A program made the translations under genes and the position numbers. The notes below the pieces were generated by a model. The model did no database searches, was not told the DNA's origin, and saw only the letters and a program-made list of their open reading frames with translations. 29,102 bases of DNA, taken from IMG/VR virus record IMGVR_UViG_3300021379_000039, positions 1-29,102 of that record; one strand, 5' to 3'. Below, piece by piece: positions 14,129 through 23,907 of this stretch (within the stretch, counting starts at the first letter, position 1; every line of letters starts with the position of its first letter). Source of the stretch: a virus.

Positions 14129-16027
14129 ATGCCAAAAGATCCAACTAAAAAACCATTATTACCTAAAGAAGCAACGTCTAGTAGGGCTATACTAGAAGAG
14201 ATGCACCGAACTCCTACAAAGACTGCTGAAAGTCCTACATTTACAAGACAAGGAGCAGAGGAAGTCCTTAGAAGGGTCAGAAAAATAGGTTATCAATTTA
14301 CAGACCCACCTAAAGAAAATTGGAGGGAGGTTTTTGAAAGAGTAGGAGTACCGAGACAACGTGATATTACAGATTATTCTTTAGGAAAAAGTAAAGGACT
14401 ACCTGCACCAGAAGGGTTGCTAAAGTCATTACAACGTAGAGCAGGTGGAATGTTTAACTTCTATATGCGTAAAGTTGCGGGACCACTTGGTATTGTTACT
14501 GATCCTTATTTTCAATATGGAGCACAAGAAAAATATGAATTTGATAGAAGATTGGCATTAGCAACTGTGTATGCTACAAGGAATCCTGAGTTAGCTATGA
14601 AAAATGCAGGAGAGATAGCAGATTTCTTGTTCCGTGGGTCTGATCAGGATATGTATGAAAATCAATTATATGGAGTCATTGAAGACCACAGAGAACTAAA
14701 TAGAATAGATGTGTTACCTGAGTACATTGAGGCTTTACATCAGGAAGAACTTTGGACTTATTTGGAATCTCCATCATTATTATCCGATCATCCAAACTTA
14801 CAAGGTCCATCTTCTGTACTAGATTTCAAAACACAGTTACCTAGGTTATACTTTCATGGTCAAAAAGGTGGAAAAGCTATTAGACAATTTGAACAACAAA
14901 GAGATCCTAAATGGAGTCTTTCTCCACAACCTGAGTTTGGAGCAGCATTTTTCGGTAGTGCAGGACAAGTTTTAGATATTACTGCTAGATTTAGGCAAGC
15001 AGGGGATGAAAGTGAAGAAGGCTTTGTCCTCCCTGACCCAGAGGGAGTAGAAAGAGAAATACAAATGCTTGAACTAAAGAGAAAGCAAGGTGCTACTTCT
15101 ACTACTGGTACTAGAATGGGTAGGCAGGGAACATCTGCTCTTGGATTTATGCCGTTTGCGGGAGTGGTAGACGGAAAACAAGTTCCACCTAAATATTATG
15201 CAGGAGTCCTAGATGTAAAAAATCCTATGATTGTAAGAGGGGATATTGGTTATTGGACTGTATGGAATATACTTGGATTTATGTCTGGGGCTAAAAACAT
15301 GTATAATGAACCTGGGGATGATACAAATCCTTTATCAATAAACATTCTAGCGGCTGGCCCAAAAGAAAGACCTAATTATCTAGGTAATTTTACATATTGG
15401 CCTGAAGAAAATTACTTTGAAGAAAGTTGGGAAGCGGGAAACTGGAACATACCACAGGATGTAAGAGATTCTGCTTATGTTGGATCAGGAACAGCTTTCC
15501 AAAGAGTTATGGAGTATGCAGAAAAAAGGGCTAACCAAGAACTAGATGCTAATGGTAATCCAAAAACTTTAAAATGGAATTTTACAGCAGACACTGCTCG
15601 TGATGATTGGGATGTTCCTCTTACTGAGGAAGAAGAAATAGAAATGTATTTTGATGATATGAATGCTGTGTCTGACTACACAGAATCTGAAACTTATTCT
15701 GATTACTCAGGTTTATCAGATGAAGAAAAGGATGCTGTAGCTGACGAGATCCTATTAGGCACACCAGACGAGTATGAAAATGATTTTAACTATTTTGTAA
15801 ATTTAGGTTTTAGAGATTTCCTTCTCAAAGACCTAGGTATCGATGGAATTCAATTCTTTAATGCTATTGAAGACAAGTTAAAATCTGACTGGTCTTACAT
15901 CATCTTAGATGGGTCACAGTTTAAAAACATTAAACAACGTAAGAAGGCAGGTGAAGGCTTTGATAAATCAAAACGACCACACATGTCTAAATATCAAAAA
16001 ACAGCTAGATATAGAAAGGTATCATGA
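14129..16027 (+). CDS. Putative ADP-ribosyltransferase of the polyvalent-protein type
   Basis: A 632-residue protein with no T7 counterpart, inserted between the capsid terminator and tail tube A. Residues 1-230 are unrecognised and basic at the start. From about 238 the order of motifs resembles the ART domain of phage polyvalent proteins: LPRLYFHGQKGG (first strand with His243-Gly244), FGAAFFGSAGQVLDI (270-284), LDVKNPMIV (361-369, the usual 'vkNPl' strand), DLGIDGIQFFNA (568-579, the usual 'GyDGI'), and SYIILDGSQFKNI (589-601, the usual 'iyDpsQIK'). His243 and Gln597 would be the best catalytic candidates. Long acidic inserts lie between the motifs. Arginine codons are mostly AGA/AGG, more so than in the portal gene. 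There is no ribosome site in the five bases after the T-run. The fold call is by eye. Confidence 0.55.
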   Translation: MPKDPTKKPLLPKEATSSRAILEEMHRTPTKTAESPTFTRQGAEEVLRRVRKIGYQFTDPPKENWREVFERVGVPRQRDITDYSLGKSKGLPAPEGLLKSLQRRAGGMFNFYMRKVAGPLGIVTDPYFQYGAQEKYEFDRRLALATVYATRNPELAMKNAGEIADFLFRGSDQDMYENQLYGVIEDHRELNRIDVLPEYIEALHQEELWTYLESPSLLSDHPNLQGPSSVLDFKTQLPRLYFHGQKGGKAIRQFEQQRDPKWSLSPQPEFGAAFFGSAGQVLDITARFRQAGDESEEGFVLPDPEGVEREIQMLELKRKQGATSTTGTRMGRQGTSALGFMPFAGVVDGKQVPPKYYAGVLDVKNPMIVRGDIGYWTVWNILGFMSGAKNMYNEPGDDTNPLSINILAAGPKERPNYLGNFTYWPEENYFEESWEAGNWNIPQDVRDSAYVGSGTAFQRVMEYAEKRANQELDANGNPKTLKWNFTADTARDDWDVPLTEEEEIEMYFDDMNAVSDYTESETYSDYSGLSDEEKDAVADEILLGTPDEYENDFNYFVNLGFRDFLLKDLGIDGIQFFNAIEDKLKSDWSYIILDGSQFKNIKQRKKAGEGFDKSKRPHMSKYQKTARYRKVS

Positions 16028-16671
16028 GTCTTAGTCCAACGTCCAGATTAGAGGCTATTAATACTATGTTGACCAGTATTGGTGAACAACCTATTCAAAA
16101 CGAAAACGACCTTGCTGGATTATCTGATGCCTCTATAGCAGGTCAAATACTTGATAATGTGTCAAGAGCAGTTCAATCAAGAGGATGGATATTCAACACT
16201 GACTTAGATGTTGAACTTACAACAAATCAACGTGATGAAATAGTTGTTGACCCAAGTATACTAAGAGTAGACACGACATCTCTAGTTAGAAGCGGTGATA
16301 CAGACATTGTGGAACGTGATCGAAAGTTGTACGATAGAAAAAAGAATACAACTAAGTTTCCCGCTGGAACTAAAGTTAGAGTTGATCTAATTACACAACT
16401 TACGTTTGATTCTCTTCCTGAACCTGCACGTAGATATATAGCAATACGTGCGGCTAGGATATTCCATGATCGTGTTGTAGGGTCAGGTGAGTTACATAGA
16501 TTCTTTCAAGAAGATGAGATGTATGCGTGGCAAACTTTACTTGAGTACGAAGGTGATGTAGCTGATTACAATATATTCGACAACTACGATGTATTTAGAG
16601 TTATTGATAGAAGTCACACTTCATCCTATGACCTTAGACGTAACTTAGTAGACTCAGTAGAAACTGCATAA
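16024..16671 (+). CDS. 11: Tail tubular protein A, T7 gp11-like
   Basis: Forms the dodecameric gatekeeper ring under the portal. 215 residues (T7: 196). Family features: SRLEAINTMLTSIGEQP at the N terminus, then AVQSRGWIFNTD, LYDRKKNTTKFP, and LPEPARRYIAIRAARIF in the C-terminal helical part. AAAGG lies four bases before the ATG, which overlaps the previous stop (ATGA). It is followed by tail tube B with a TAATG junction, as expected for proteins made in fixed ratio. Confidence 0.95.
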   Translation: MSLSPTSRLEAINTMLTSIGEQPIQNENDLAGLSDASIAGQILDNVSRAVQSRGWIFNTDLDVELTTNQRDEIVVDPSILRVDTTSLVRSGDTDIVERDRKLYDRKKNTTKFPAGTKVRVDLITQLTFDSLPEPARRYIAIRAARIFHDRVVGSGELHRFFQEDEMYAWQTLLEYEGDVADYNIFDNYDVFRVIDRSHTSSYDLRRNLVDSVETA

Positions 16672-19600
16672 TGCCTTTAATATCTGGAACTGTACCTAGT
16701 TTAGTTAATGGAGTATCTCAGCAACCTGCGACCTTACGTATGCCAACTCAAGGTCAACGGCAGGAGAATGGTTTCTCACATATTTCACGTGGGTTAGAGA
16801 AAAGACCATGTACTGAGCACCTAGCTGAGATCCAAGGTATTACCTCTGCTAACTCTAATGATGTCTTTATTCACACAATAAGACGATCAGAAGATGAAGC
16901 GTATGCTTTACTTATTAAAGGGGGAGTATCTGGTGGTGCAGATCCAGTAGTTAAACTATATGATTTAACAGGGTTTGCTACAGGAACTCCAGGTAATGAA
17001 GTATACATTCATCCTACTGAACAAACTGGTGCTGTAACGGGTAACGGTATAATTAACACAGATGTAAAAAACTATCTAAAGAACTTTACATCTAGTGGCT
17101 CTAATGATTTTACACCAAATAAACTTTCAGTAACTACTGTTGCTGACTTTAGTTTTATCTTAAATAAAACCCAGAGAGTAAAGAAGAAGAACACTACTCA
17201 TAGTAATCGTCAATATGAGTCTATGGCTTTTGTTAAGATTGGTGACTATGATGGGCATTATAAAATTCTTGTTACACAGTTTGATGTCTATCCCGCTGGA
17301 CATGAGAAAGCAGGAGAAATAGATCATGATGCTTACTTGTTTCAGTATGAAGTAGAATACGATACTCCACAAAATAACACCGAAAGTAAGACTCAAGGTG
17401 GTAGTACTGCTGCCGCTAACTCAGCTTCTATCAACAACCAAGCGGCTGTAGTAGTAAATAATATTGCAGAGTCATTGTTTTTTGGTGCTGATAACACAGA
17501 TAAAGTTTATTTAATTCAAGAGACAAGTAATAACGATCCTATCATAATCTCACATATAAATGCAGATGGAAGCCCAGAATACGTAGGTCAAACAGGTGTA
17601 AGAGATAAAGGTGTAGTTAAAACTAGATATAGGCATTGGAACCATACAACTAACGAATTTGGTGCTTGGACTCCTATATCTACAAAACAAGAAGTTGTTG
17701 ATAGTGTTACCCCAAATGACGACTTTATTAATATTGCAGGTACAACATTTGCTGATAATGATAAGGTTATAGTTCACTCATCAGATGGTCTACCTGCTCC
17801 ATTAGAAGAGTTTAAAACTTATTATGTTGTAAATAAAACTGCTGGTAAATTTAAGCTAGCGTTAACAGAGGGTGGAACTGCTATAAACCTAACTACTGCT
17901 GGAGGTAACACTCTTTTAGTAACACAAGATAACGCAGGGTTAAAGAATATTAATGATTACTTACCACCTAGTGGAAAAGGATCAGCAACTAGCTGGACTA
18001 CTAGCTATGTCCACGGCGAAAGTATAATATATATTTCTGCTGACTATGATGAAACAAACTCATACCCTTTTGACATAGAAGCATCTGATGGTAAAGGAGA
18101 TGCTAATATGGTGGCAATTAATGGTGCTGACGAAGTACCTGCTTTTGGTAAACTTCCAGGGTCTAAAGTTGAACCTGGGTTTGTAGCTAAGATTTCAGGA
18201 GATAAATCCACAGGCCAGGATGATTACTATGTTAGTTGGAATGGTAGTGTTTGGAAAGAAACCTTTAGACCTAAGTATTCCCAAATCTCAGACAAGAGGG
18301 CAAGAGATCAAATCGATGAAACTACAATGCCAGTACAGTTATACAAGGCATTCGACACCAACGATAAAATCTACTTTATACTAAAGTTAATTGAGTACCC
18401 AGGTAGAACTGTGGGAGATGATGTAACAAACCCTTTCCCTTCGTTTGCTGACTATGATGAAGACTTGCATCCTAATGGACTATATAAGATTAACGATATA
18501 TTCTTTCATAGGAATAGACTTGGGTTTATTTCGGATGAAAATGTTATACTATCTGAAGCCGCTAATTACTTTAATTTCTTTGCTAATACTGTACTTTCTG
18601 TTCTTGACACCAGTGTTGTTGATGTGGCTGTATCTAACAACCAAGTAGCTATATTGAAATCAGCTATACCATTTCAAGAGAGTTTGCTATTGTTCTCTGA
18701 CCTGCAACAGTTTAAACTATCGTCAGATGAGTTTCTCACTCCTACCTCTGTCTCTGTTGCTGTTGCTACAAACTTTGAGACCTCAACGGAAGCAAAACCA
18801 GTACCTGCGGGTAAGACTATATTCTTCCCATTTCAACGTGGGGCTTTCTCAGGTATACGTGAGTACATGATTGATGTTGCATCAGAAACCAATGATGCCA
18901 ATGAGGTGACATCACATGTACCTGACTATATTGAAGGTGTGGTTAAGAAAATGGCTGTATCTTCAAACGAAGAACTACTATGTGTACTTGCAGATGACTC
19001 TAATAATTCTGATAGTTTAAAAAGGAAAGAACTTATAGTATACAAATACTACTACTCTGACCAAGAGAAACTCCAGTCATCATGGTCTAAGTGGATATTT
19101 GATGCTGAGATTATTGACATGGAGTTCATAGGTTCTGTTGCGTACCTCTTGTTTAGAAGGAATGACAAAATCTATTTAGAGAAGTTAAACCTGTCTGTTG
19201 ATGTTGCTACAAACACAATGGACGACAAGATTGGAGTAAGGCTAGATCGAAGAGTTAAACTTGAGTGGGATGAAGTTAGTGCTGATCCTCCAGCATTGTC
19301 CAGCTACTACAATGACATCAATCATGATAAAGTAGGACAAGCAGTTGAGAAAACAATATCTTCTATTGATGTAGCTAATAATGTTTTTACTTCAACAGCA
19401 CATGGATTTCAGAATGACTACAGAGTTCACTTTACAAGTACCACTACGTTACCTGGGGAAATCAAAGCTGACACAAAATATTATATAGTCAATAAAACTG
19501 ACAATACTTTTCAAGTAGCAAAGGTACAAGAAGGTACACCCCACGTAATAGCTAATGCTGGGTCAGGGACTATCAAAGCTGTATTTGATGACACGAAGGC

Positions 19601-20360
19601 AAAAGGGGTCTTGGATACTAAAACAAATGAATACTTAGATCAATGGGGTAAAAGAATTAACCTAGATAACATAGAAGAGAAACCCAGAGTTGGACAGAAG
19701 TTTACTCTAGCCCACGATAGAAACAATACATATACTGTAACAGATGTTTCAGATAAAATAGGGACTACAGTTGAGATTGAGTTTACTCCGAGTATTGCTT
19801 CAGAAGCCTCAATTGACCAAGGTGGTCCGTTACCACATAACACTTCAGTAATCTTTGAGGAGAGAGATGTTTTATATGTTTGTGAAACTGGTGAAATACT
19901 TAAAGAAGAACAAGTAGCAGGTGTATTAAAAGAAGGGACAACGTACTCACAATCAAGAGGAAACAATCACCCAGTGGTATTCGTGGGGATACCTTATGAT
20001 TTTAGATACGAGTTCTCAGAACAATTTGTAAAATCTGGTGAAGAATCTATTAACTCAGGAAGACTCCAGATGAGGAACTTTGAGATTTCCTATGATCGTA
20101 CTGGATTCTTTGAGGTGGAAGTTTCACCTAAACCCTATGACAATAGACTTAGACGTATATTTAATAAAACCTTTACAGGACGAAAGATCGGGTCTCTGTT
20201 TCTTGGTAAGCAAGAATTAGACACAGGGGTGTTCAGAGTTCCAGTGTATGTCAATAGTAAGGATGTCAAGATTACTGTACAGTCAGACTCATGGTTACCT
20301 GTGGCTCTACAGTCGGCTGACTTTGAGGCATTCCAAGTCCTGAGAAACAAAAGAATATGA
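16671..20360 (+). CDS. 12: Tail tubular protein B (nozzle), T7 gp12-like, with duplicated insert domain
   Basis: Forms the hexameric nozzle of the short tail. Family features: the N terminus ISGTVPSLVNGVSQQPATLR, GFSHISRGLEKRP, and a central part with NDIFFHRNRLGFISDENVIL and SLLLFSDLQQFKLSS. At 1229 residues it is far longer than T7 gp12 (794). Part of the excess is two copies of a beta-rich domain at about 341-417 and 895-970, both with the pattern 'D.V..hs/fts...LP......tYYvVNKT...F.la....GT...'. The start overlaps the tail tube A stop by one base, and the stop overlaps the next ATG (ATGA). Confidence 0.95.
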   Translation: MPLISGTVPSLVNGVSQQPATLRMPTQGQRQENGFSHISRGLEKRPCTEHLAEIQGITSANSNDVFIHTIRRSEDEAYALLIKGGVSGGADPVVKLYDLTGFATGTPGNEVYIHPTEQTGAVTGNGIINTDVKNYLKNFTSSGSNDFTPNKLSVTTVADFSFILNKTQRVKKKNTTHSNRQYESMAFVKIGDYDGHYKILVTQFDVYPAGHEKAGEIDHDAYLFQYEVEYDTPQNNTESKTQGGSTAAANSASINNQAAVVVNNIAESLFFGADNTDKVYLIQETSNNDPIIISHINADGSPEYVGQTGVRDKGVVKTRYRHWNHTTNEFGAWTPISTKQEVVDSVTPNDDFINIAGTTFADNDKVIVHSSDGLPAPLEEFKTYYVVNKTAGKFKLALTEGGTAINLTTAGGNTLLVTQDNAGLKNINDYLPPSGKGSATSWTTSYVHGESIIYISADYDETNSYPFDIEASDGKGDANMVAINGADEVPAFGKLPGSKVEPGFVAKISGDKSTGQDDYYVSWNGSVWKETFRPKYSQISDKRARDQIDETTMPVQLYKAFDTNDKIYFILKLIEYPGRTVGDDVTNPFPSFADYDEDLHPNGLYKINDIFFHRNRLGFISDENVILSEAANYFNFFANTVLSVLDTSVVDVAVSNNQVAILKSAIPFQESLLLFSDLQQFKLSSDEFLTPTSVSVAVATNFETSTEAKPVPAGKTIFFPFQRGAFSGIREYMIDVASETNDANEVTSHVPDYIEGVVKKMAVSSNEELLCVLADDSNNSDSLKRKELIVYKYYYSDQEKLQSSWSKWIFDAEIIDMEFIGSVAYLLFRRNDKIYLEKLNLSVDVATNTMDDKIGVRLDRRVKLEWDEVSADPPALSSYYNDINHDKVGQAVEKTISSIDVANNVFTSTAHGFQNDYRVHFTSTTTLPGEIKADTKYYIVNKTDNTFQVAKVQEGTPHVIANAGSGTIKAVFDDTKAKGVLDTKTNEYLDQWGKRINLDNIEEKPRVGQKFTLAHDRNNTYTVTDVSDKIGTTVEIEFTPSIASEASIDQGGPLPHNTSVIFEERDVLYVCETGEILKEEQVAGVLKEGTTYSQSRGNNHPVVFVGIPYDFRYEFSEQFVKSGEESINSGRLQMRNFEISYDRTGFFEVEVSPKPYDNRLRRIFNKTFTGRKIGSLFLGKQELDTGVFRVPVYVNSKDVKITVQSDSWLPVALQSADFEAFQVLRNKRI

Positions 20361-20821
20361 GTTATTACATTAGATCGTCAAAGCGTAATGATTGCTATGA
20401 ATTAGCTAAAACTTTAAGACAACAAGATGTACAAGAAGTATTTGCTTCTGGAGGACGTAATCCTTCTCAAGCATTAATTAGAGCCTACTTGACATCTCAC
20501 TTACATTGTTATACAATAATACTAGATGATAAGGTTGTGGGTATGTTTGGTATATCAAAGATACGTGATGGTGTAGGGTCACCTTGGTTACTTGGGTCTG
20601 ACAAGTTGACAGAACATAAGTTTGAATTTCATAAACATGCAAAAGAGCATATAGATACATTTATGGACGAGTATGACGTATTATTTAACTATGTAGACCA
20701 ACGGAATACTCAGGCTATCAAATGGATAAAAAGCCTTGGTTTTACTTTTACTAAGTTAGTAGATAACTATGGCTATGAACAAAAACCATTCTATGAATTT
20801 GTAAAGGCAAATAATGTGTGA
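20357..20821 (+). CDS. 13: Internal virion protein A, T7 gp13-like, GNAT-like fold (DUF2833)
   Basis: A 154-residue protein at the T7 gene 13 position, needed in T7 for assembly of the internal core though not found in the mature virion. The layout is GNAT-like: an N-terminal helix region (ELAKTLRQQDVQEVF), CYTIILDDKVVGMFGISKI as the central strands, and LFNYVDQRNTQAIKWIKSLGF, the 'N..AikwykklGF' signature. It matches phage DUF2833 proteins. Acetyl-CoA binding residues are not obvious, so enzyme activity should not be assumed. It overlaps the gp14-like gene by eight bases. Confidence 0.88.
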   Translation: MSYYIRSSKRNDCYELAKTLRQQDVQEVFASGGRNPSQALIRAYLTSHLHCYTIILDDKVVGMFGISKIRDGVGSPWLLGSDKLTEHKFEFHKHAKEHIDTFMDEYDVLFNYVDQRNTQAIKWIKSLGFTFTKLVDNYGYEQKPFYEFVKANNV

Positions 20822-21443
20822 TCCAGTAGCAGGACCAATGGCGGCATTGATGGTAATACAGGCATACCAAAGTCAAGAATCGGCTATGGCTAGTGCTCAA
20901 GCTACTAATGATGCCTTTTCTGCAAACCAAGCACTACAGAATGAAGCGTATACCAAAGACATGGAGGCATTCTGGGGTGAAGAGATTGCTATACAAAAGC
21001 AAGCCTATCAGAATGCAGAGGATGCCGCTGATGCTAAAATTGACATGCTTATTCAAAGCCAAGAAGCTAGTGCATCATTGAAAATGGCTAATCTTGAGTC
21101 TGGGGCTAGTGGTGCTTCTCCAAATAGAGCACTTCATATATTACGTAGAGATATGGCAAACAGATGGTTTGACCTAGATGAACAGTTTCAACGTGGTATT
21201 ACTAACCTAAAAGGAGAACGTAAAGCACTTCAGCATGACAAGATTGCACGTAGGTATAGTGCTATGGGTCAAATTAATTCAATGCAGAGAGACCCAGGAT
21301 TAAGTAGTTCTGAGCGTATGTTAGGTTACATAGGTGCAGGAGCACAAGGTTGGTCCATGGGTAAGTCTTTTAATAAGACTCCAGATGCTGATACCCCTAC
21401 TACTCGTAAATACTCAAGGACACCCAATCCTCACACAAGATAA
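20814..21443 (+). CDS. 14: Internal virion protein B, T7 gp14-like
   Basis: A core protein ejected into the cell, where in T7 it forms a channel in the outer membrane. 209 residues (T7: 196). It begins MCDPVAGPMAALMVIQAYQS, a small hydrophobic N-terminal segment, followed by a long Ala/Gln-rich helix and SGASGASPNRALHILRRDM near the middle. The C terminus is polar and flexible. AAAGG lies six bases before the ATG. Position between gp13 and gp15 agrees. Confidence 0.9.
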   Translation: MCDPVAGPMAALMVIQAYQSQESAMASAQATNDAFSANQALQNEAYTKDMEAFWGEEIAIQKQAYQNAEDAADAKIDMLIQSQEASASLKMANLESGASGASPNRALHILRRDMANRWFDLDEQFQRGITNLKGERKALQHDKIARRYSAMGQINSMQRDPGLSSSERMLGYIGAGAQGWSMGKSFNKTPDADTPTTRKYSRTPNPHTR

Positions 21444-22471
21444 TGAGTAAACAACAACAAATACTAGCACAAGCTAAAAGTGGGAGAGAACCTCAGTCAC
21501 CACAGATATACAGAAGGGGAAGAGTTACAAACTCAAGTGCTTACTATCGTGGTGCTAGACCTGATGTTGAAGCTGGTAAAGACCAAAAAGTAGTTGCTGA
21601 TTTTCTAAGTTCTATTTCTAAACCTCTAGCTCAAGCTATGGGACAGAAGGTAGAAGAGTTTGCACAAGCTGAGAGGGACGCTGGTATAGCACATTTTATG
21701 AATGCTACGCCAGAGCAACGTGCTAAAATGCGTAATGCTATTAAAATGGGGTATATTACAGAATCCCAGTCTCCTTATTTTAGAGAAGGTGTCAGCATTG
21801 CGTACACTAAGAATCTCTTGGGTAAATACAATCAGGATCTTTTTCTTGAATATGAAGACTGGAGGAGTAAAAATGATGTCTCAAGTGAATCGTTTGATAA
21901 ATTTCTGGATAACTTCGATTCTAAGTTTTCTCCCAACTTTGAAACTATACATGATAGTGTTCTAGTAGAGCATTTTGTACCTGGACAGATGGGTATTCGT
22001 AGACAGTTACAGCAGATGCACACAGGTAGACTTGCAGAAGACTATAGAGAACAAGCTGAGTACCAGAAGAATGGTGAGTTATTTGGTATATTTAAAAGCT
22101 ACTCTGATGGTGTGTATGCTGATTTGTTAAAGAGTGATACCCCTTTAGGAGAAGAGTTACGTAATCAAGAATCTAGTAACTTTAAATTTGGTAAAAACCA
22201 AGAGCAGATGCTCAAGGCACTCAAAGATAAAAATATTACACCTGCTACACGTAAGTATTTTGAGAGTTCAGAGTATGGTCGTAACTTTCTTGAGTCGTGG
22301 GATAAGTTAAATGAGAAAAAGAAGCCTAAGAAACCAAAGGATAAAGTAAAGAAAGAAAGAATTCCTGTGGACGAAGAGAAGAAACGGGCTTGGATGAAAA
22401 AACATAATTTATCATGGGATGACCTCAAGCCCTACAAAGCAGGAGACATGTTTCCAATTAAATCTTCATGA
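21443..22471 (+). CDS. 15: Internal virion protein C, N-terminal part (gp15-like)
   Basis: A 342-residue protein matching the N-terminal part of T7 gp15. After a flexible basic start come AQAERDAGIAHFMNATPEQR (T7: 'DERSNEIIRKLTPEQR') and SPYFREGVSIAYTKNLL (T7: 'PYAMEALRVKTGRNAAYL'), then FLEYEDWRSK and a helical region. It ends with a Lys-rich stretch (KKKPKKPKDKVKK) and a compact C terminus. T7 gp15 has 747 residues; this gene covers less than half, and the next gene appears to carry the rest. The junction with the next gene is ATGA. Confidence 0.82.
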   Translation: MSKQQQILAQAKSGREPQSPQIYRRGRVTNSSAYYRGARPDVEAGKDQKVVADFLSSISKPLAQAMGQKVEEFAQAERDAGIAHFMNATPEQRAKMRNAIKMGYITESQSPYFREGVSIAYTKNLLGKYNQDLFLEYEDWRSKNDVSSESFDKFLDNFDSKFSPNFETIHDSVLVEHFVPGQMGIRRQLQQMHTGRLAEDYREQAEYQKNGELFGIFKSYSDGVYADLLKSDTPLGEELRNQESSNFKFGKNQEQMLKALKDKNITPATRKYFESSEYGRNFLESWDKLNEKKKPKKPKDKVKKERIPVDEEKKRAWMKKHNLSWDDLKPYKAGDMFPIKSS

Positions 22472-23907
22472 AAGAACTAACTTTAAATCAACAGAAACAA
22501 AAGTTTTTAGAAGAACAACTCATAGCTCTTGAGGCAGAAAAGTCAAAAGCTAACTTAGGTTTCAAGCTAAAACGTGAGTTAAACACGTTTATTGAGGATG
22601 CAAGGGAACAAGGGTTTCATGACATGGGTAAACTCAATAAGATGGTAGGTGACCAAATAGCTACTCAGGCTTTGTTGTATCGTGACAAAGACTTTCTTGA
22701 CTTTATGTACGAGATTAAGACCCATGGAGGATCTAACTACGGACAAACAGCCGCAGGTCAGAACTTAATAATGAGGGTTAGTGATCAAATTGATGCTAAA
22801 AATGATCAAGATGAAGCACGAGCTTGGGAACGAAAAAAAAGACAGAAAGAACAAACCCTTTGGGGTGAATATACAAAACTTGGGGAACTGAGAAATAACA
22901 GAGGTCAAGAAGGTTTTGAACAAAAGATGAACCAGTGGATCTCAAATATGAATGCACAAGGGTTTACTAAAGAAGCAGAGAGTGCTGCCAAGTACGAAGA
23001 AGATTTCAAAAATCAAAAGGTAAAAGACGAAACTATTACATTTGGAGACACTAGAACTAACTCGTTCCTCCAGACACTCCAGAACAAAGGTAAATCTGCT
23101 ATGATACTAGAGTTGTTGAATAGCGGCAAGCAGTTGGACCCTCAGTATGTCAACTATTTAGTAGCAACAGACCAACAAATAACTCCTATCTCTAGTATAC
23201 CTGAGTACAAAGAAAGAATGTCTGACTTTGAGTCTACCTTAAAGAACTTAGGTACTCAAAAGATGAATGATTTTATAAAGAGTCTAAACCTTGACCCAAA
23301 TCAAGCAGGTAATCTGAAGTTGCCAGCAAAGTTCTTTCCTATTCTTAGTGATGGTCTAGCTAAAATAAGACAACATTTAGCTACAAACTACAGGAATATT
23401 GCCACAATGAAAGATGGTAATATCCCGTTTCTTGAGTTTAACCAGGATCAAAGAGGCTTATTTCAAGAACTACTACAACCAGACTGGAATTCAACTGATT
23501 TAAACACACTTGGAGGCATTTACAACGATACTGCCTCAAAGTTGACTCAGGTTATGGATGATTTTGTAGGTAAAAAAGATCCTATTAGTATAATGAGGAG
23601 AGCAAATAATCTTCAAGACAACTTGTACGAAGCAGTCTATGACAAACAAAGACCCAAGGGTAAAAAGTTGGATGGTAGAAAGCTCATGACTCGTTTTCTT
23701 AGACTTCAAAGAGATATGAAAAATGACAGGACTTTCTTTGATAATCCTCTTGAAGCTCATTTGGAAAAACATTTTGAGGGTCTTGATATTGGTAGTTGGT
23801 CTGAGTTGCCAGCCGAAGATCAAGCTGATATAGACGAATATTTACAATTGTTAAATGATGACATTGTTGAATTACAAAACCTTGATAAAGAAAAGGAATC
23901 TGAATGA
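22468..23907 (+). CDS. Internal virion protein C, C-terminal part (gp15-like)
   Basis: A 479-residue helical, charged protein. Its N-terminal region (MVGDQIATQALLYRDKDFLDFMYEIK) resembles the middle of T7 gp15 ('ATQLISQAFSDASSRAGGADFLMRV'), and the remainder is an all-helical chain as in gp15. Together with the preceding 342-residue protein it adds to 821 residues, near one full gp15 (747). It ends acidic (NLDKEKESE). Both junctions are ATGA, so translation is likely coupled. The similarity to gp15 is weaker than for the preceding gene; an unrelated core protein is the alternative. Confidence 0.68.
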   Translation: MKELTLNQQKQKFLEEQLIALEAEKSKANLGFKLKRELNTFIEDAREQGFHDMGKLNKMVGDQIATQALLYRDKDFLDFMYEIKTHGGSNYGQTAAGQNLIMRVSDQIDAKNDQDEARAWERKKRQKEQTLWGEYTKLGELRNNRGQEGFEQKMNQWISNMNAQGFTKEAESAAKYEEDFKNQKVKDETITFGDTRTNSFLQTLQNKGKSAMILELLNSGKQLDPQYVNYLVATDQQITPISSIPEYKERMSDFESTLKNLGTQKMNDFIKSLNLDPNQAGNLKLPAKFFPILSDGLAKIRQHLATNYRNIATMKDGNIPFLEFNQDQRGLFQELLQPDWNSTDLNTLGGIYNDTASKLTQVMDDFVGKKDPISIMRRANNLQDNLYEAVYDKQRPKGKKLDGRKLMTRFLRLQRDMKNDRTFFDNPLEAHLEKHFEGLDIGSWSELPAEDQADIDEYLQLLNDDIVELQNLDKEKESE

